Assembly: GCF_000759345.1 (NCBI RefSeq)
Contig: NZ_JPZL01000004.1
Coordinates: 248,001-312,000, forward strand
Direction: 5' to 3'
DNA: 64,000 bases
Origin: Litchfieldella xinjiangensis
Lineage (GTDB): Bacteria; Pseudomonadota; Gammaproteobacteria; Pseudomonadales; Halomonadaceae
Shown: positions 18,873-27,317 of the stretch, piece by piece
Layout: each line of letters begins with the position of its first letter
How positions within the stretch are numbered: position 1 is the stretch's first letter
The notes under the pieces: model-generated
Seen by the model: only the letters and a program-made list of their open reading frames with translations
What the model was told of the DNA's origin: nothing
The model's database searches: none
Position numbers and translations under genes: made by a program

Positions 18873-19027
18873 GATGTAGGAGCGCAGATTTCTGCTCGAT
18901 CAGTTCCTGGAATAATTCGTAACCCCCGGGCTCCAAAGTTCTGCTGCGGCGCGCGGCTGATATTGCGAACGATGGCGAACGAACCAGCTACCCCTCGCGC
19001 AGTGGAACTGCGCTCCTACAAAACCAC
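18873..19027. repeat. Dispersed palindromic repeat fragments left of toxin-antitoxin genes
   Basis: GTAGGAGCGCAGATTTCTGCTCGATCAG near 18875 and the inverted CCCTCGCGCAGTGGAACTGCGCTCCTACAAAACC near 18994-19027 face each other. They belong to the same repeat family as 16699-17012. Short frames in this stretch are repeat-derived. Confidence 0.7.
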
Positions 19028-19046
19028 CGATGGTTGCAATGTCAGT

Positions 19047-19136
19047 GTAGGAGCGCAGATATTCTGCGCGAGGGGTTCCTGCCATGGGCGACACATTAAT
19101 CGCGCAGCAATATAGCCGGATCGCCGGACCGTGCGC
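19047..19136. repeat. Left 90-bp direct repeat flanking toxin-antitoxin module
   Basis: It begins GTAGGAGCGCAGATATTCTG and ends CGCCGGACCGTGCGC. It matches 19902-19992 with about three differences (one substitution in ACATTAAT/ACATTCAT, one extra A, one G/C change). Its last 24 bases (19113-19136) recur exactly at 19851-19874. Confidence 0.9.
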
Positions 19137-19186
19137 CCCGACACCCAACGACAAGCCCGCTCGTATCGACGCACTGCATAAGATGA

Positions 19187-19199
19187 TGTACAATGTACA
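19187..19199. promoter_or_regulatory. TGTACA-A-TGTACA palindrome, probable antitoxin operator
   Basis: A 13-bp palindrome with a single central base lies 35 bases before the toxin start. A possible -10 hexamer TACAAT (19189-19194) is inside it, so a bound repressor would block transcription. RelE/NadS-type modules are normally autorepressed through such sites by the XRE antitoxin. The -35 element is weak. Confidence 0.6.
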
Positions 19200-19233
19200 C
19201 GAAAATTAGCGCTGGCCCAAGGATGCGCCCGAA

Positions 19234-19572
19234 GTGAGTCATGCCATTGAATTTATCGAAACCCCGACCTTTACCCGACAGATCCAAGCTATCGCGACAG
19301 ACGATGAACTGAAGGAACTTCAGCGTACTCTCATCGCTCAACCGGATAAAGGCGACCTGATTCAAAGCACAGGTGGGCTACGCAAAATTCGTATGGCGCT
19401 GGGACACCAAGGCAAGCAAGGCGGCGCACGAGTCATTTACTTTCTGGCCACTGCCGAGATCATTTACCTGATATTGGCCTATCCAAAGAGCGTGAAGGAT
19501 AGCTTGACGCCTGCCGAGAAGGCCGCATTGAAAACCCTGACACACCAGTTGAAGGGAGAGGTTTCCGAATGA
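19234..19572 (+). CDS. RelE/HigB-type toxin of a toxin-antitoxin pair
   Basis: The 112-residue basic protein has the RelE/ParE fold signature: an N-terminal TPTFTRQI helix, LIQSTGGLRKIRMA (about 43-56) with the typical GLRKIR strand, GGARVIYFLA (about 63-72) and IIYLILAYPKS near 75-85. These proteins cleave mRNA at the ribosome in most characterised cases. I use the GTG at 19234; no in-frame ATG lies near it. The gene precedes its antitoxin and overlaps it by 4 bases, the order of HigBA and RelE/NadS modules. Confidence 0.88.
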   Translation: MSHAIEFIETPTFTRQIQAIATDDELKELQRTLIAQPDKGDLIQSTGGLRKIRMALGHQGKQGGARVIYFLATAEIIYLILAYPKSVKDSLTPAEKAALKTLTHQLKGEVSE

Positions 19573-19853
19573 GCATTTTTGACGAACTCCATACCTCACT
19601 GCAGGAAGCTGTCGATATCAAACAAGGCAAGGCCCAGGCTGGCCGTGTGACTCGCCACGAAGTAGCCGATGTAAAAGCCATTCGGGCAAAGCTACACGTT
19701 TCTCAGGCCGAGTTTGCTGACGCCATGGGGACCAGTGTGGATACCATCAAAAGCTGGGAGACCAAGCGTCGTAATCCTACGGGCTTGGCTGCCAAGGTGC
19801 TAGCGACGATTCAGGACAACCCGTCTTATTACAATGAGTTAGCATCTCACTAG
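19569..19853 (+). CDS. NadS/HigA-type XRE antitoxin
   Basis: The 94-residue protein has an N-terminal arm (about 1-35) that should cap the toxin and a C-terminal helix-turn-helix: VKAIRAKLHVSQAEFADAMGT followed by SVDTIKSWETKRRNPTG (about 36-73). It matches NadS-like antitoxins. It probably binds the palindrome at 19187-19199. Its TAG stop (19851-19853) is formed by the first three bases of the flanking 24-bp repeat. Confidence 0.88.
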   Translation: MSIFDELHTSLQEAVDIKQGKAQAGRVTRHEVADVKAIRAKLHVSQAEFADAMGTSVDTIKSWETKRRNPTGLAAKVLATIQDNPSYYNELASH

Positions 19854-19901
19854 CCGGATCGCCGGACCGTGCGCTCCTACAAAACCCCAGCCGGTCTACC
19901 C

Positions 19902-19992
19902 GTAGGAGCGCAGATATTCTGCGCGAGGGGTTCCTGCCATGGGCGACACATTCATCGCGCAGCAAATATAGCCGCATCGCCGGACCGTGCGC
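19902..19992. repeat. Right 91-bp direct repeat flanking toxin-antitoxin module
   Basis: This near-identical copy of 19047-19136 lies 855 bp downstream. Directly before it (19851-19885) is another fragment, TAGCCGGATCGCCGGACCGTGCGCTCCTAC, and after it a weaker one ends at about 20055. Confidence 0.9.
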
Positions 19993-20079
19993 TTTACGTT
20001 TGACCCTTCCAACCCTCGCGCCGCAATATAACCGCAGCGCCGTACCGTGCGCTCAATGACTGGGTTTGCACGAGGGCGT

Positions 20080-21057
20080 ATGCGTTTACACTATTCGGGC
20101 CAGACGCCGGAACTGATCGGTTTCCTGTTGCTGCCGCGTTTCTCGATGATGGCGTTCTTTTCGGCAGTCGAGCCCCTGCGTATCGCCAACCGCATCGCTG
20201 ATCGGGAACTCTTTAAATGGTGGGTCATCAGCCCGGAAGGAGAGCCGGTCAGCGCCAGCAATGGCATGACGCTACTCGTCGATGGCAGCCTCGAGACAGC
20301 TCCCCGCCTGCCTAGCCTGGCCATTTGCAGCAGTTTCGAACCGGAAGACACCCTGACGCATGCCCTGCTCAAGTGGCTGAATCGCCTTGCCCAGAGCAAT
20401 TGCGTCCTGGGGGGACTCGATACGGGCAGCTTTATCCTGGCCAGGGCCGGCCTGCTGGAAGGCCAGCGCGTGACCATGCATTGGGAGAGCCTCCCCGCGT
20501 TTCGCGAGCGCTTTCCCGAAATCGAGGCGGTCGAATCGCTGTATGAAGTCGGGCCTCGTGGCTTTAGCTGCGCTGGGGGCGCGGCGGCCATGGACATGAC
20601 TCTCGACTTGATCACGCGGCGCCATGGCGAGGCGCTCGCCACGGCCGTGTCGGAGCAGTTGATTCATGCCCGCATGCGTACGCATCAGGACCAGCAGCGA
20701 ATGGCCCTCACCCAGCGGCTGGGCACGCATAAGCACGCCTTGATCGAGGCGGTGACGCTGATGGAAGCGAATATCGAAACCCCACTGGGCATCAAGCATA
20801 TTGCCGAGCGCATCGGCATCTCGCTGCGCCAGCTGCAGCGTCTCTATGAACAGGAGCTGGGTGAACGCCCCCGGGATTACTATCTGAGCATTCGCCTGAA
20901 CCACGCGCGGCAACTGCTGTTGGAAACCGACCGGGATATTCTCAGCGTGGGGTTGGCCAGTGGCTTCACGTCAGCGTCGAGTTTTTCGCGGGCGTATCGG
21001 CAACGTTACGGGATGAGCCCCAGCCTCTCCCGAGACAAGGCGCGCGCCAGTCACTAG
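20080..21057 (+). CDS. GlxA-family regulator (PfpI-like domain plus AraC helix-turn-helix)
   Basis: This is a transcription activator related to GbdR, CdhR and ArgR of Pseudomonas, which sense betaine, carnitine or arginine. The N-terminal DJ-1/PfpI-like domain has FLLLPRFSMMAFFSAVEPLRIANR and LGGLDTGSFILARAGLLEG, with no catalytic Cys at the usual elbow. The C-terminal AraC domain has IKHIAERIGISLRQLQRLYEQ and the second helix region SVGLASGFTSASSFSRAYR. I choose the ATG at 20080, preceded by GAGGG; an ATG at 20056 lies at the edge of a dispersed repeat. It sits directly before the BBOX-like gene on the same strand, so it probably controls it. Confidence 0.85.
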   Translation: MRLHYSGQTPELIGFLLLPRFSMMAFFSAVEPLRIANRIADRELFKWWVISPEGEPVSASNGMTLLVDGSLETAPRLPSLAICSSFEPEDTLTHALLKWLNRLAQSNCVLGGLDTGSFILARAGLLEGQRVTMHWESLPAFRERFPEIEAVESLYEVGPRGFSCAGGAAAMDMTLDLITRRHGEALATAVSEQLIHARMRTHQDQQRMALTQRLGTHKHALIEAVTLMEANIETPLGIKHIAERIGISLRQLQRLYEQELGERPRDYYLSIRLNHARQLLLETDRDILSVGLASGFTSASSFSRAYRQRYGMSPSLSRDKARASH

Positions 21058-21168
21058 GCTTTTGCTGTTCTTGGCGACTTGTGACAACCCGCTGTCGCGT
21101 TCTGTGTTATCGGCTTCTGCACGACTCGGCATGCTGTAAGGCACGTTCGAGCCCGAAAGGAAGCCGCC

Positions 21169-22416
21169 ATGCCCCTGGATACCCCTACGACATCATCGTC
21201 GTTGCCCCCCACCCCTGATTACGATGCCTGGCCCGTCGAGGTACAAGCCAGCCATGTCCATTTCGATCAGCGCCAGGTAGAGCTGCATTGGCGGGATGGC
21301 GTGGTCAGCCGTTTCCATAGCGTCTGGCTGCGTGAGAATGCCGCGGATGACAGCACCATCAACCCGGCGACACGCGAGCGCATTCTCGACCTGTCGACGC
21401 TCGAAGCATGGCCAACGATCGACGAGGCGTATCTCGATGCGCAGGGCGCGTTGTGTGTGCGTTTTGCTCCGGAAGATAAATTGCTGCGTTTTCATCCCGG
21501 CTGGCTGCGGGCAAATGACTATTCGAATACCGAGAGCCCCGATGCGCCGCTGGTACCGGTTACGCTGTGGACCGGCGACACGCTGGCCGAGCCGAAGAGC
21601 CTCGATGCCAGTGGTTGGCTGGATAATGACGAAGCGAGCCCCGAGGTGGAGAGCCTGTTGGGCGAAGCCCTCTCTCACGTCATGAGCCACGGCCTGGTTC
21701 GTTTGCAGTACCTGCCCACCGAGCCCGGCACGCTGGAAGCGATCGCCCAACGTATTGGCCCACTGCGTTCCACCAATTTCGGTACCCTGTTTAACGTCAA
21801 GGCCAAGCCCGACCCCGACTCCAACGCCTATACCTCGATTGCCCTTCCTCCGCATGTCGACCTGCCCACGCGGGAATACCAGCCAGGCCTGCAACTGCTG
21901 CATTGCCTGGAGAACAGTGTCGAAGGTGGCCAGGCGGTGATGATGGATGGTTTTGCCATTGCCGAGGCGCTTCGCGAGCAGTACCCCACGGACTTCGAGA
22001 CGCTGACCCGCGTGAAGTGGTGCTACGCGAATACCGCGCGTGTCACTGACTATGTGTGGTTCGATCCGATGATCAAGCTCGACGATCAAGGCCGCCTGCT
22101 GGAAGTACGTATTGCGGACTTCCTGCGCGGCCCATTGATGGCGCCCTTCGATGATGTCGAACCCGCCTATGCCGCTCTCGTGCAGTTGCAACGGTTGCTG
22201 AAAGAGCCACGTTTTGCCATGCGCTTCACCTATCGTCCCGGGGATCTCGTGATCTTCGACAACCGTCGGCTGCTGCATGCACGCGATGCCTTCGAAGGCA
22301 GTTCCGGGCATCGGTGGCTTCAGGGCTGTTACCTGGAACGCGATGAGGTTCGCTCGCGCCTGCGCATGCTGCGGCGTGCCGAACGACTACGTCAGGTCGA
22401 GGGCCAGGCTGGCTAA
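21169..22416 (+). CDS. Gamma-butyrobetaine dioxygenase (BBOX-type)
   Basis: This 415-residue Fe(II)/2-oxoglutarate enzyme has the two-domain BBOX layout: a small N-terminal DUF971-like domain with LHWRDG and VWLRENAADD (about 39-62), and a C-terminal TauD domain with HxD ligands His229 and Asp231 (PPHVDLPTR) and distal His370 (RRLLHARDAF). It should hydroxylate gamma-butyrobetaine at C3 to give L-carnitine. The ATG at 21169 has AAGGA seven bases upstream. The adjacent carnitine-to-betaine genes on the other strand support this substrate over taurine. A 12-bp terminator follows at 22445. Confidence 0.87.
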   Translation: MPLDTPTTSSSLPPTPDYDAWPVEVQASHVHFDQRQVELHWRDGVVSRFHSVWLRENAADDSTINPATRERILDLSTLEAWPTIDEAYLDAQGALCVRFAPEDKLLRFHPGWLRANDYSNTESPDAPLVPVTLWTGDTLAEPKSLDASGWLDNDEASPEVESLLGEALSHVMSHGLVRLQYLPTEPGTLEAIAQRIGPLRSTNFGTLFNVKAKPDPDSNAYTSIALPPHVDLPTREYQPGLQLLHCLENSVEGGQAVMMDGFAIAEALREQYPTDFETLTRVKWCYANTARVTDYVWFDPMIKLDDQGRLLEVRIADFLRGPLMAPFDDVEPAYAALVQLQRLLKEPRFAMRFTYRPGDLVIFDNRRLLHARDAFEGSSGHRWLQGCYLERDEVRSRLRMLRRAERLRQVEGQAG

Positions 22417-22444
22417 TCAGTCCAGGCAGCATAGCCGGTATGCA

Positions 22445-22480
22445 ATGAGACCCAGCACAGGAGGCTGGGTCTCATGTTTT
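22445..22480 (+). terminator. Terminator between convergent BBOX-like and thioesterase genes
   Basis: ATGAGACCCAGC (22445-22456) pairs perfectly with GCTGGGTCTCAT (22464-22475), with a 7-base loop and TTTT at 22477-22480. It fits rightward termination after the BBOX-like gene. It may also slow the convergent transcript. Confidence 0.85.
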
Positions 22481-22502
22481 ACGAGGCGGAAACAGGCACC
22501 AG

Positions 22503-22979
22503 CTAGCGCCGCGGAATGCCGATTTGTCTGCCCGCTTGCTCGGGCCAGTCCGCCTTTTCGCAGCCAGGCAGTGCCATGAGCTGTTGGCTTACGGCGCGGG
22601 GGAACGGCGCGGGTTTGCCTCGCTGGGAATCGATGCCCATCAGCATCTGTTCACTGGTGGCAATGACCTGCTGTGCCTCGTTCAACAGTGAGAAGAACAC
22701 ATGCATACGCTTGGCGTCGTGGTCCAGCAGCGTCGCGCTGACCGTCAACCGATCGCCCTCATAAGCACCAAGCCGGTAACAGAGGTGCGTTTCCAGGGTA
22801 TACAGCGTATACCGCTCACGCTCGCGACCCGATTCATCGAGACCGATGCGCGCCATCAGCGCTTCGACGCCGAGCGAAAAGACCCGGGCGTACTCGGCAT
22901 CGTTCATGTGGCCGTTGTAATCGACCCAGGCGGGATCGACCCGGGTATGCATGAGATGAACCGCAGATTCGCGCGCCAT
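22503..22979 (-). CDS. Betainyl-CoA thioesterase-like hotdog protein (cdhB-like)
   Basis: The 158-residue hotdog-fold protein has VDPAWVDYNGHMNDAEYARVF (about 13-33), the 4-hydroxybenzoyl-CoA-thioesterase signature with Asp18, Asn20 and His22. In bacterial carnitine degradation the last step hydrolyses betainyl-CoA to glycine betaine, often by a protein next to or fused with carnitine dehydrogenase. I place the start at the ATG at 22979 because it overlaps the dehydrogenase stop as ATGA; the longer frame to 23015 lies within that gene. The assignment rests mainly on context. Confidence 0.8.
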   Translation of the reverse strand: MARESAVHLMHTRVDPAWVDYNGHMNDAEYARVFSLGVEALMARIGLDESGRERERYTLYTLETHLCYRLGAYEGDRLTVSATLLDHDAKRMHVFFSLLNEAQQVIATSEQMLMGIDSQRGKPAPFPRAVSQQLMALPGCEKADWPEQAGRQIGIPRR

Positions 22980-23953
22980 CAGATCCTGCCCTCGATACCT
23001 TCGGCTTCGGGCCAATATTTGCGCGTCAAGGCCAGAAGCTCGACCAGGTAGGCATCGCGGCGCGCTTCCAGCTCGGCGACGCTTCGCCCGGCAGCCTGGT
23101 GCTCGCAGCCTTCGACGACTCGCTCAATGAGTTCGTCGGTCAGCTCCGGTGCTTCGAGACGAGTCCAGGGGAGTTTCAAGGCCGGCCCGAATTGATGCAG
23201 CATGTGACGCATGCCGGCATCACCCCCGGCCAGGTGGAAGGTCAGGTAGGTGCCCATCAATGACCAGCGCAGGCCCGCGCCATAGACCACGGCGGCATCG
23301 ACTTCCTCGGTAGTGGCCACGCCGTCGTTGACGAGATGCAGCGCTTCTCGCCAGAGCGCTTCCATCAGGCGGTCGGCAACATGCCCCTCGATTTCACGGC
23401 GCACCACCATCGGGCGCATGCCCAGCCCTTGATAGAGGCTGCGCGCCCGCTCAGTCAGTGCGGGAGCGGTATGCTCGCCACCCACGAGCTCGACCAGCGG
23501 CAGCAAGTACACTGGGTTGAAGGGATGTGCCACGATCACCCTACCTGGCGCACGCTGGCAGGCGGTCTGCAGTTCGCTGGGCTTGATGCCGGATGTCGAC
23601 GAGCCGATGACTACATCGTCGGGGGCATGGGCATCCAGTTCGGCGAGTACGTGGTGCTTGATGTCGAGCCGCTCGGGGACGTTCTCCTGTATCAGATCGG
23701 CGCCGTCGATGGCTTCGATGGCCGTGGCAGCGAACGTCAGCCGGGTGGGGTCCGCGCCCTCGGCAAGGCCAAGCGCGGCCACTGATGGCCAGGCCCGCTC
23801 GACGAACGCGCGGGTTGTCGCTTCGGCGTTCGCCGCCGGATCGAAGGCAACGACATCGCAACCGGCGGCCAGGGCGCGCACGATCCATCCATTGCCAATC
23901 ACGCCCGTGCCGATAACGGCCAACCGTGACGGGACTGTTGCATTCTGGAACAT
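22979..23953 (-). CDS. L-carnitine dehydrogenase (cdhA/lcdH-like)
   Basis: This 324-residue member of the 3-hydroxyacyl-CoA dehydrogenase family has the NAD loop VIGTGVIGNGWIVRALAAG (about 14-32), ENVPERLDIKH (about 94-104), the STSGIKPSELQ active-site region (about 118-128) and AHPFNPVYLLPLVELVGG (about 141-158). The length and lack of CoA-binding extensions match L-carnitine 3-dehydrogenase, which makes 3-dehydrocarnitine. It lies between BKACE and the thioesterase in one minus-strand operon. Confidence 0.88.
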   Translation of the reverse strand: MFQNATVPSRLAVIGTGVIGNGWIVRALAAGCDVVAFDPAANAEATTRAFVERAWPSVAALGLAEGADPTRLTFAATAIEAIDGADLIQENVPERLDIKHHVLAELDAHAPDDVVIGSSTSGIKPSELQTACQRAPGRVIVAHPFNPVYLLPLVELVGGEHTAPALTERARSLYQGLGMRPMVVRREIEGHVADRLMEALWREALHLVNDGVATTEEVDAAVVYGAGLRWSLMGTYLTFHLAGGDAGMRHMLHQFGPALKLPWTRLEAPELTDELIERVVEGCEHQAAGRSVAELEARRDAYLVELLALTRKYWPEAEGIEGRI

Positions 23954-23970
23954 GAGAATTTCCTTACCGA

Positions 23971-24849
23971 TCAGGGCTGACGAAGGTCGAGTTTCTGGCG
24001 TGTCTGGGCAGGCGTGAGGATTCGACTGCCCAAATTTTCAGCGATATTGGCCGCCTTCTCGACCAACTGCGCATTGGTGGCGAAGACCCCCTTGCTGAGG
24101 TAGAGGTTGTCTTCGAGCCCCACGCGGACATGGCCACCCAGAAGGATCGACTGGGCGACCATCGGCATTTCGGTACGGCCGATACCAAAGGCGGACCAAT
24201 GCGCGTTGGCCGGCAGCTTGTTGCGCATGGCCAGCATGGTTTCGGTATCCGCTTCGGCGCCCCAGGGTATGCCCAGGCATAACTGGAACAGCGGGTCGCC
24301 TTCGATCAAGCCTTCCTCGATCAGCTGGCGAGCAAACCAGACGTGACCGAGATCGAAGCACTCCAGTTCGGGTTTGACGCCGGCTTCCTTGACCAGACGC
24401 GCGTGTTCACGCAACCAGTCGGCGGTGTTCAGGTACACCGTATCGCCGAAGTTGAGGCTGCCGCAGTCCAACGTGCAGAGCTCGGGGAGTAGCTCACCGA
24501 TCGGTGCGTGGCGTTCGGCCGGCGTCTGCATGTCCGTGCCCTCGCCGCCGCGCGTTGGATCGTCCGGATGGGGTACCCAGTCTCCCCCGCCGCCGGCTGT
24601 CAAGTTGATAACGACATCGATATCCGCCTCACGAATGCGTGACACCGCCTCTCGGAAATGAGCTGTCGAGTGGCTGATGCCACCGGTTTCGGGATCGCGC
24701 ACATGCAGGTGCACGATACTGGCGCCCGCTCGCGCCGCCTCGATGGCGCTGTCGGCAATTTGGCGAGGAGTTACGGGAAGCTCGGGGTGCTTATTGGCGG
24801 TGTCGCCTGCCCCCGTTATGGCGCAGGTAAGAATGACGTCACGGTTCAT
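23971..24849 (-). CDS. BKACE enzyme, 3-dehydrocarnitine:acetyl-CoA trimethylamine-acetyl transferase (cdhC-like)
   Basis: The 292-residue beta-keto acid cleavage enzyme has [12 protein letters not shown] at the N-terminus, the zinc-binding [12 protein letters not shown] (about 45-56), [11 protein letters not shown], and [10 protein letters not shown] near the C-terminus. With acetyl-CoA it should split 3-dehydrocarnitine into betainyl-CoA and acetoacetate. The ATG at 24849 has AGGA eight bases upstream, and [13 protein letters not shown] is the usual family start; a 21-residue upstream extension looks spurious. It is the first gene of the carnitine operon. Confidence 0.88.
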   Translation of the reverse strand: MNRDVILTCAITGAGDTANKHPELPVTPRQIADSAIEAARAGASIVHLHVRDPETGGISHSTAHFREAVSRIREADIDVVINLTAGGGGDWVPHPDDPTRGGEGTDMQTPAERHAPIGELLPELCTLDCGSLNFGDTVYLNTADWLREHARLVKEAGVKPELECFDLGHVWFARQLIEEGLIEGDPLFQLCLGIPWGAEADTETMLAMRNKLPANAHWSAFGIGRTEMPMVAQSILLGGHVRVGLEDNLYLSKGVFATNAQLVEKAANIAENLGSRILTPAQTRQKLDLRQP

Positions 24850-24981
24850 GTTGGCGTTCCTGGCAGGAATGAATTCGGCTAGCGCCGCAAAACACACATT
24901 GTCGGAAGCCAACCTTCGAGCGACTTGACGCGAAACGCCGCGCTGTTGTCATTTAGCGACTATGAGAAACCTATCGATACG

Positions 24982-25995
24982 CTAGGTGGTACCGCGCTCA
25001 GACGTCACACTTGGCCGCTCGTTGAAGCGCTCCTGGTAGGCCCGGGTGAAGTGCGACAGATGATTGAAGCCGGTCGCCAGGGCCGCTTCAGTGACACGGC
25101 AGCGACTGTCGGCGAGGATTCGTCGCGCCTGGTCCAGCCGCATGCCCAGATAACACTGCTTGGGCCGCATGCCCAAATGCGCCAGAAAGAGCCGCGTCAA
25201 TTGACGCTGCGATTGCCCGACGAGCCGACAGATCTCTGGGATCGTCAATGCTTGGCCCAGGTGAGCCTCCATGATAGCCAGCGCGCCCGCCACGGATCGG
25301 GGTAGATGGTCGTACTGCTGCCTCAGGGCGTTTTCCCAGGTTTCCTCATCGGCCACCCGGTTATGGATTAGCTGTCGCCCCACTGCATTGGCCAGTGCCG
25401 GGCCATAATCGTGTTCGATCCACTGCAGCATCATATCGATGCCGGCCGCCCCCCCGGAGCCGGTAAGCCGCTGGTCGGTAAATTCGAAACGCGCCTCGCT
25501 CACGGCGAGGTGCGGAAACTCTTCCTGAAACGCAGGCACGCTTTCCCAGTGCAAGGCGACCTTCTGGTGCTCGAACAGGCCCGCTCGCGCCAGAATGAAC
25601 GGGGCCGTATCCAGACCGCCGAGCAGCGCACCGTGGGCGGCGACCTGGCGCAGCACGGCGCGGTCGCTTGGGGTCACGGTGGCTTCCGCTTCGTAGGAGG
25701 AAATGACCATCAGCATTTCGCAGTGGCTGACTGCAGCAAGTGGCCCATCCACATCGATACGTACCCCGTTGCTAGCCACCACTGCCTCGCCTGTGGCCGA
25801 AAGCAGCTCCCAGGCAAACAATTTTCTTCCGAAACGATTGGCGACACGCAACGGCTCGAGGAGACAGATTAGGGACAGCATCGAGAACTTGGGCAACAGC
25901 CAGACACTCACCGTATGCTCGGCCTCACCGGGCCGGGGTACCGGCGGAAGGTCGGGGCGGAGATAGGGCCAATCGTTCGAGGTGACATTGTTCAT
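24982..25995 (-). CDS. CdhR-like GlxA-family activator of carnitine catabolism
   Basis: The 337-residue regulator has a PfpI-like sensor domain (VWLLPKFSMLSLICLLEPLRVANRFG, LGGLDTAPFILARAGLFE) followed by an AraC domain with IPEICRLVGQSQRQLTRLFLAHLG and VTEAALATGFNHLSHFTRAYQERF. It is a second paralogue of the regulator at 20080. The position directly upstream of the BKACE-dehydrogenase-thioesterase operon, same strand, matches cdhR in Pseudomonas. It stands back to back with the dioxygenase operon starting at 26154, so it could control both. Confidence 0.85.
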   Translation of the reverse strand: MNNVTSNDWPYLRPDLPPVPRPGEAEHTVSVWLLPKFSMLSLICLLEPLRVANRFGRKLFAWELLSATGEAVVASNGVRIDVDGPLAAVSHCEMLMVISSYEAEATVTPSDRAVLRQVAAHGALLGGLDTAPFILARAGLFEHQKVALHWESVPAFQEEFPHLAVSEARFEFTDQRLTGSGGAAGIDMMLQWIEHDYGPALANAVGRQLIHNRVADEETWENALRQQYDHLPRSVAGALAIMEAHLGQALTIPEICRLVGQSQRQLTRLFLAHLGMRPKQCYLGMRLDQARRILADSRCRVTEAALATGFNHLSHFTRAYQERFNERPSVTSERGTT

Positions 25996-26153
25996 GTCTA
26001 AAAAAGTTTACTCTATGGCCAAAAACATCAAATCATGATGCGGCATACACCCTAGGGTAGAAAGCGAAATCGGCAATTACAGTGGTTTGCATACGCAGGA
26101 CAGGTGCCGCCGAACAACGATTGCCAACGAATAACGAGTGGAGAGAGCCCCGC

Positions 26154-27317
26154 ATGTCATCATCCGCTGTTGCCGCAGTGAACAGTCAGGGCCGTCGCCT
26201 TACCCTTCGTAGCAACGGGGTTGAGCGGGAATTTGCCGCCTTGTGGCTTCGAGAACGCGCCCCCGATGAGGCCACGCTCGACAAGCTGACCGGCCAACGT
26301 TTGATCGAGGCCGCCCAGTTGCCCCTCGACCTGACCATCACCCAGGCCAGTGTCGGCGTTGACACCCTGCAGCTCGACTTCAGCGACGGCCATTCTACCC
26401 AATTCACGCTCAGCGAGCTCCTGAGTGACGATAAGCCCACGCGTCAGGAACTGACCGACGACCTGCAGCTCTGGGATGCGAGCCTGGACACCTTGCCCGA
26501 GGCCAACTTCGGCGCAGCACTCGAAAGCGATGCTGCGCTTCTGGCCATGCTCGATGATCTGCGTCGGTTTGGTTTCGTGCGTGTCGTAGGCGTGCCCTGC
26601 GAAGAGGATGGCATGCAGGCGCTCATCGATCGTATTGGCCCCTTGCGCCGTACCAACTGGGGCGGCATTGCCGACGTGAAGTCGGTCGCCCAAGCCTATG
26701 ACCTGACCATGACGCAGCGAGGTCTTGAGCCCCACACGGACAACCCGTACCGGGATCCGATTCCCGGGTACATCTGGCTGCATTGTTTGACCAATGCCGC
26801 CGAAGGCGGTGACAGCACCCTGACCGATGGTTTCATGGCGGCGCAACGACTCAGGCAGGAGTCGCCGGAGGCGTTCGAATGCCTGACCCAGCTCTCGCCG
26901 GCCTTTCGCTACGTGGACGCCACCACCCATCTAGAGAGCGAAGGACCGTTGATCGAGCTCGACAGTCATGGACGCCTGGCGCGGGTACGCTACTCCAATC
27001 GTACCGAACGCATGACCGCTTATGATCCGGACACACTCGAACGCTATTACGCGGCACGCAAGCGCTTCTATCAATTGATCACGTCCGACGCGCTGACCGT
27101 GCAGCTCAAACTGTCACCGGGCGAAATGCTGATCATGGACAATTACCGGCTGCTGCATGGGCGTACCGCCTTCCAGCTCGAAGGCGGGATTCGTCATATG
27201 CGCCAAGGCTATGTCGACCGCGACAGCACGGCTAGTCGCCATCAGGTGCTACGCAGCACGATCGCGCCTCAGCAACACGCCACGATTGCCACTCCTGAGC
27301 AAGGATATGCCCTATGA
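26154..27317 (+). CDS. TmpA/BBOX-like Fe(II)/2-oxoglutarate dioxygenase
   Basis: This 387-residue paralogue of the BBOX-like protein has an N-terminal small domain (FAALWLRERAPDE) and a TauD domain with His194 and Asp196 (EPHTDNPYR) and distal His335 (RLLHGRTAF). The start ATG at 26154 has GGAGAG upstream. It overlaps the HD-domain gene by 4 bases (ATGA). A BBOX-like dioxygenase joined to an HD oxygenase is the layout of TmpA-TmpB, which turn 2-trimethylaminoethylphosphonate into glycine betaine. This pair may instead hydroxylate a trimethylamino carboxylate. The substrate is not determined by sequence; a trimethylammonium group is the common element. Confidence 0.78.
   Translation: MSSSAVAAVNSQGRRLTLRSNGVEREFAALWLRERAPDEATLDKLTGQRLIEAAQLPLDLTITQASVGVDTLQLDFSDGHSTQFTLSELLSDDKPTRQELTDDLQLWDASLDTLPEANFGAALESDAALLAMLDDLRRFGFVRVVGVPCEEDGMQALIDRIGPLRRTNWGGIADVKSVAQAYDLTMTQRGLEPHTDNPYRDPIPGYIWLHCLTNAAEGGDSTLTDGFMAAQRLRQESPEAFECLTQLSPAFRYVDATTHLESEGPLIELDSHGRLARVRYSNRTERMTAYDPDTLERYYAARKRFYQLITSDALTVQLKLSPGEMLIMDNYRLLHGRTAFQLEGGIRHMRQGYVDRDSTASRHQVLRSTIAPQQHATIATPEQGYAL

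Noticed and set aside
18831-19193. Frames of 94 and 97 codons on both strands left of the toxin gene
   Set aside because: They are read through dispersed repeats and have no family resemblance.
22503-23015. Longer thioesterase start at 23015
   Set aside because: The extra residues lie inside the dehydrogenase gene and the ATG at 22979 forms a classic ATGA overlap.
26154-27317. Taurine dioxygenase assignment
   Set aside because: The N-terminal small domain and the betaine/carnitine context place it with BBOX/TmpA enzymes; TauD itself lacks that domain.
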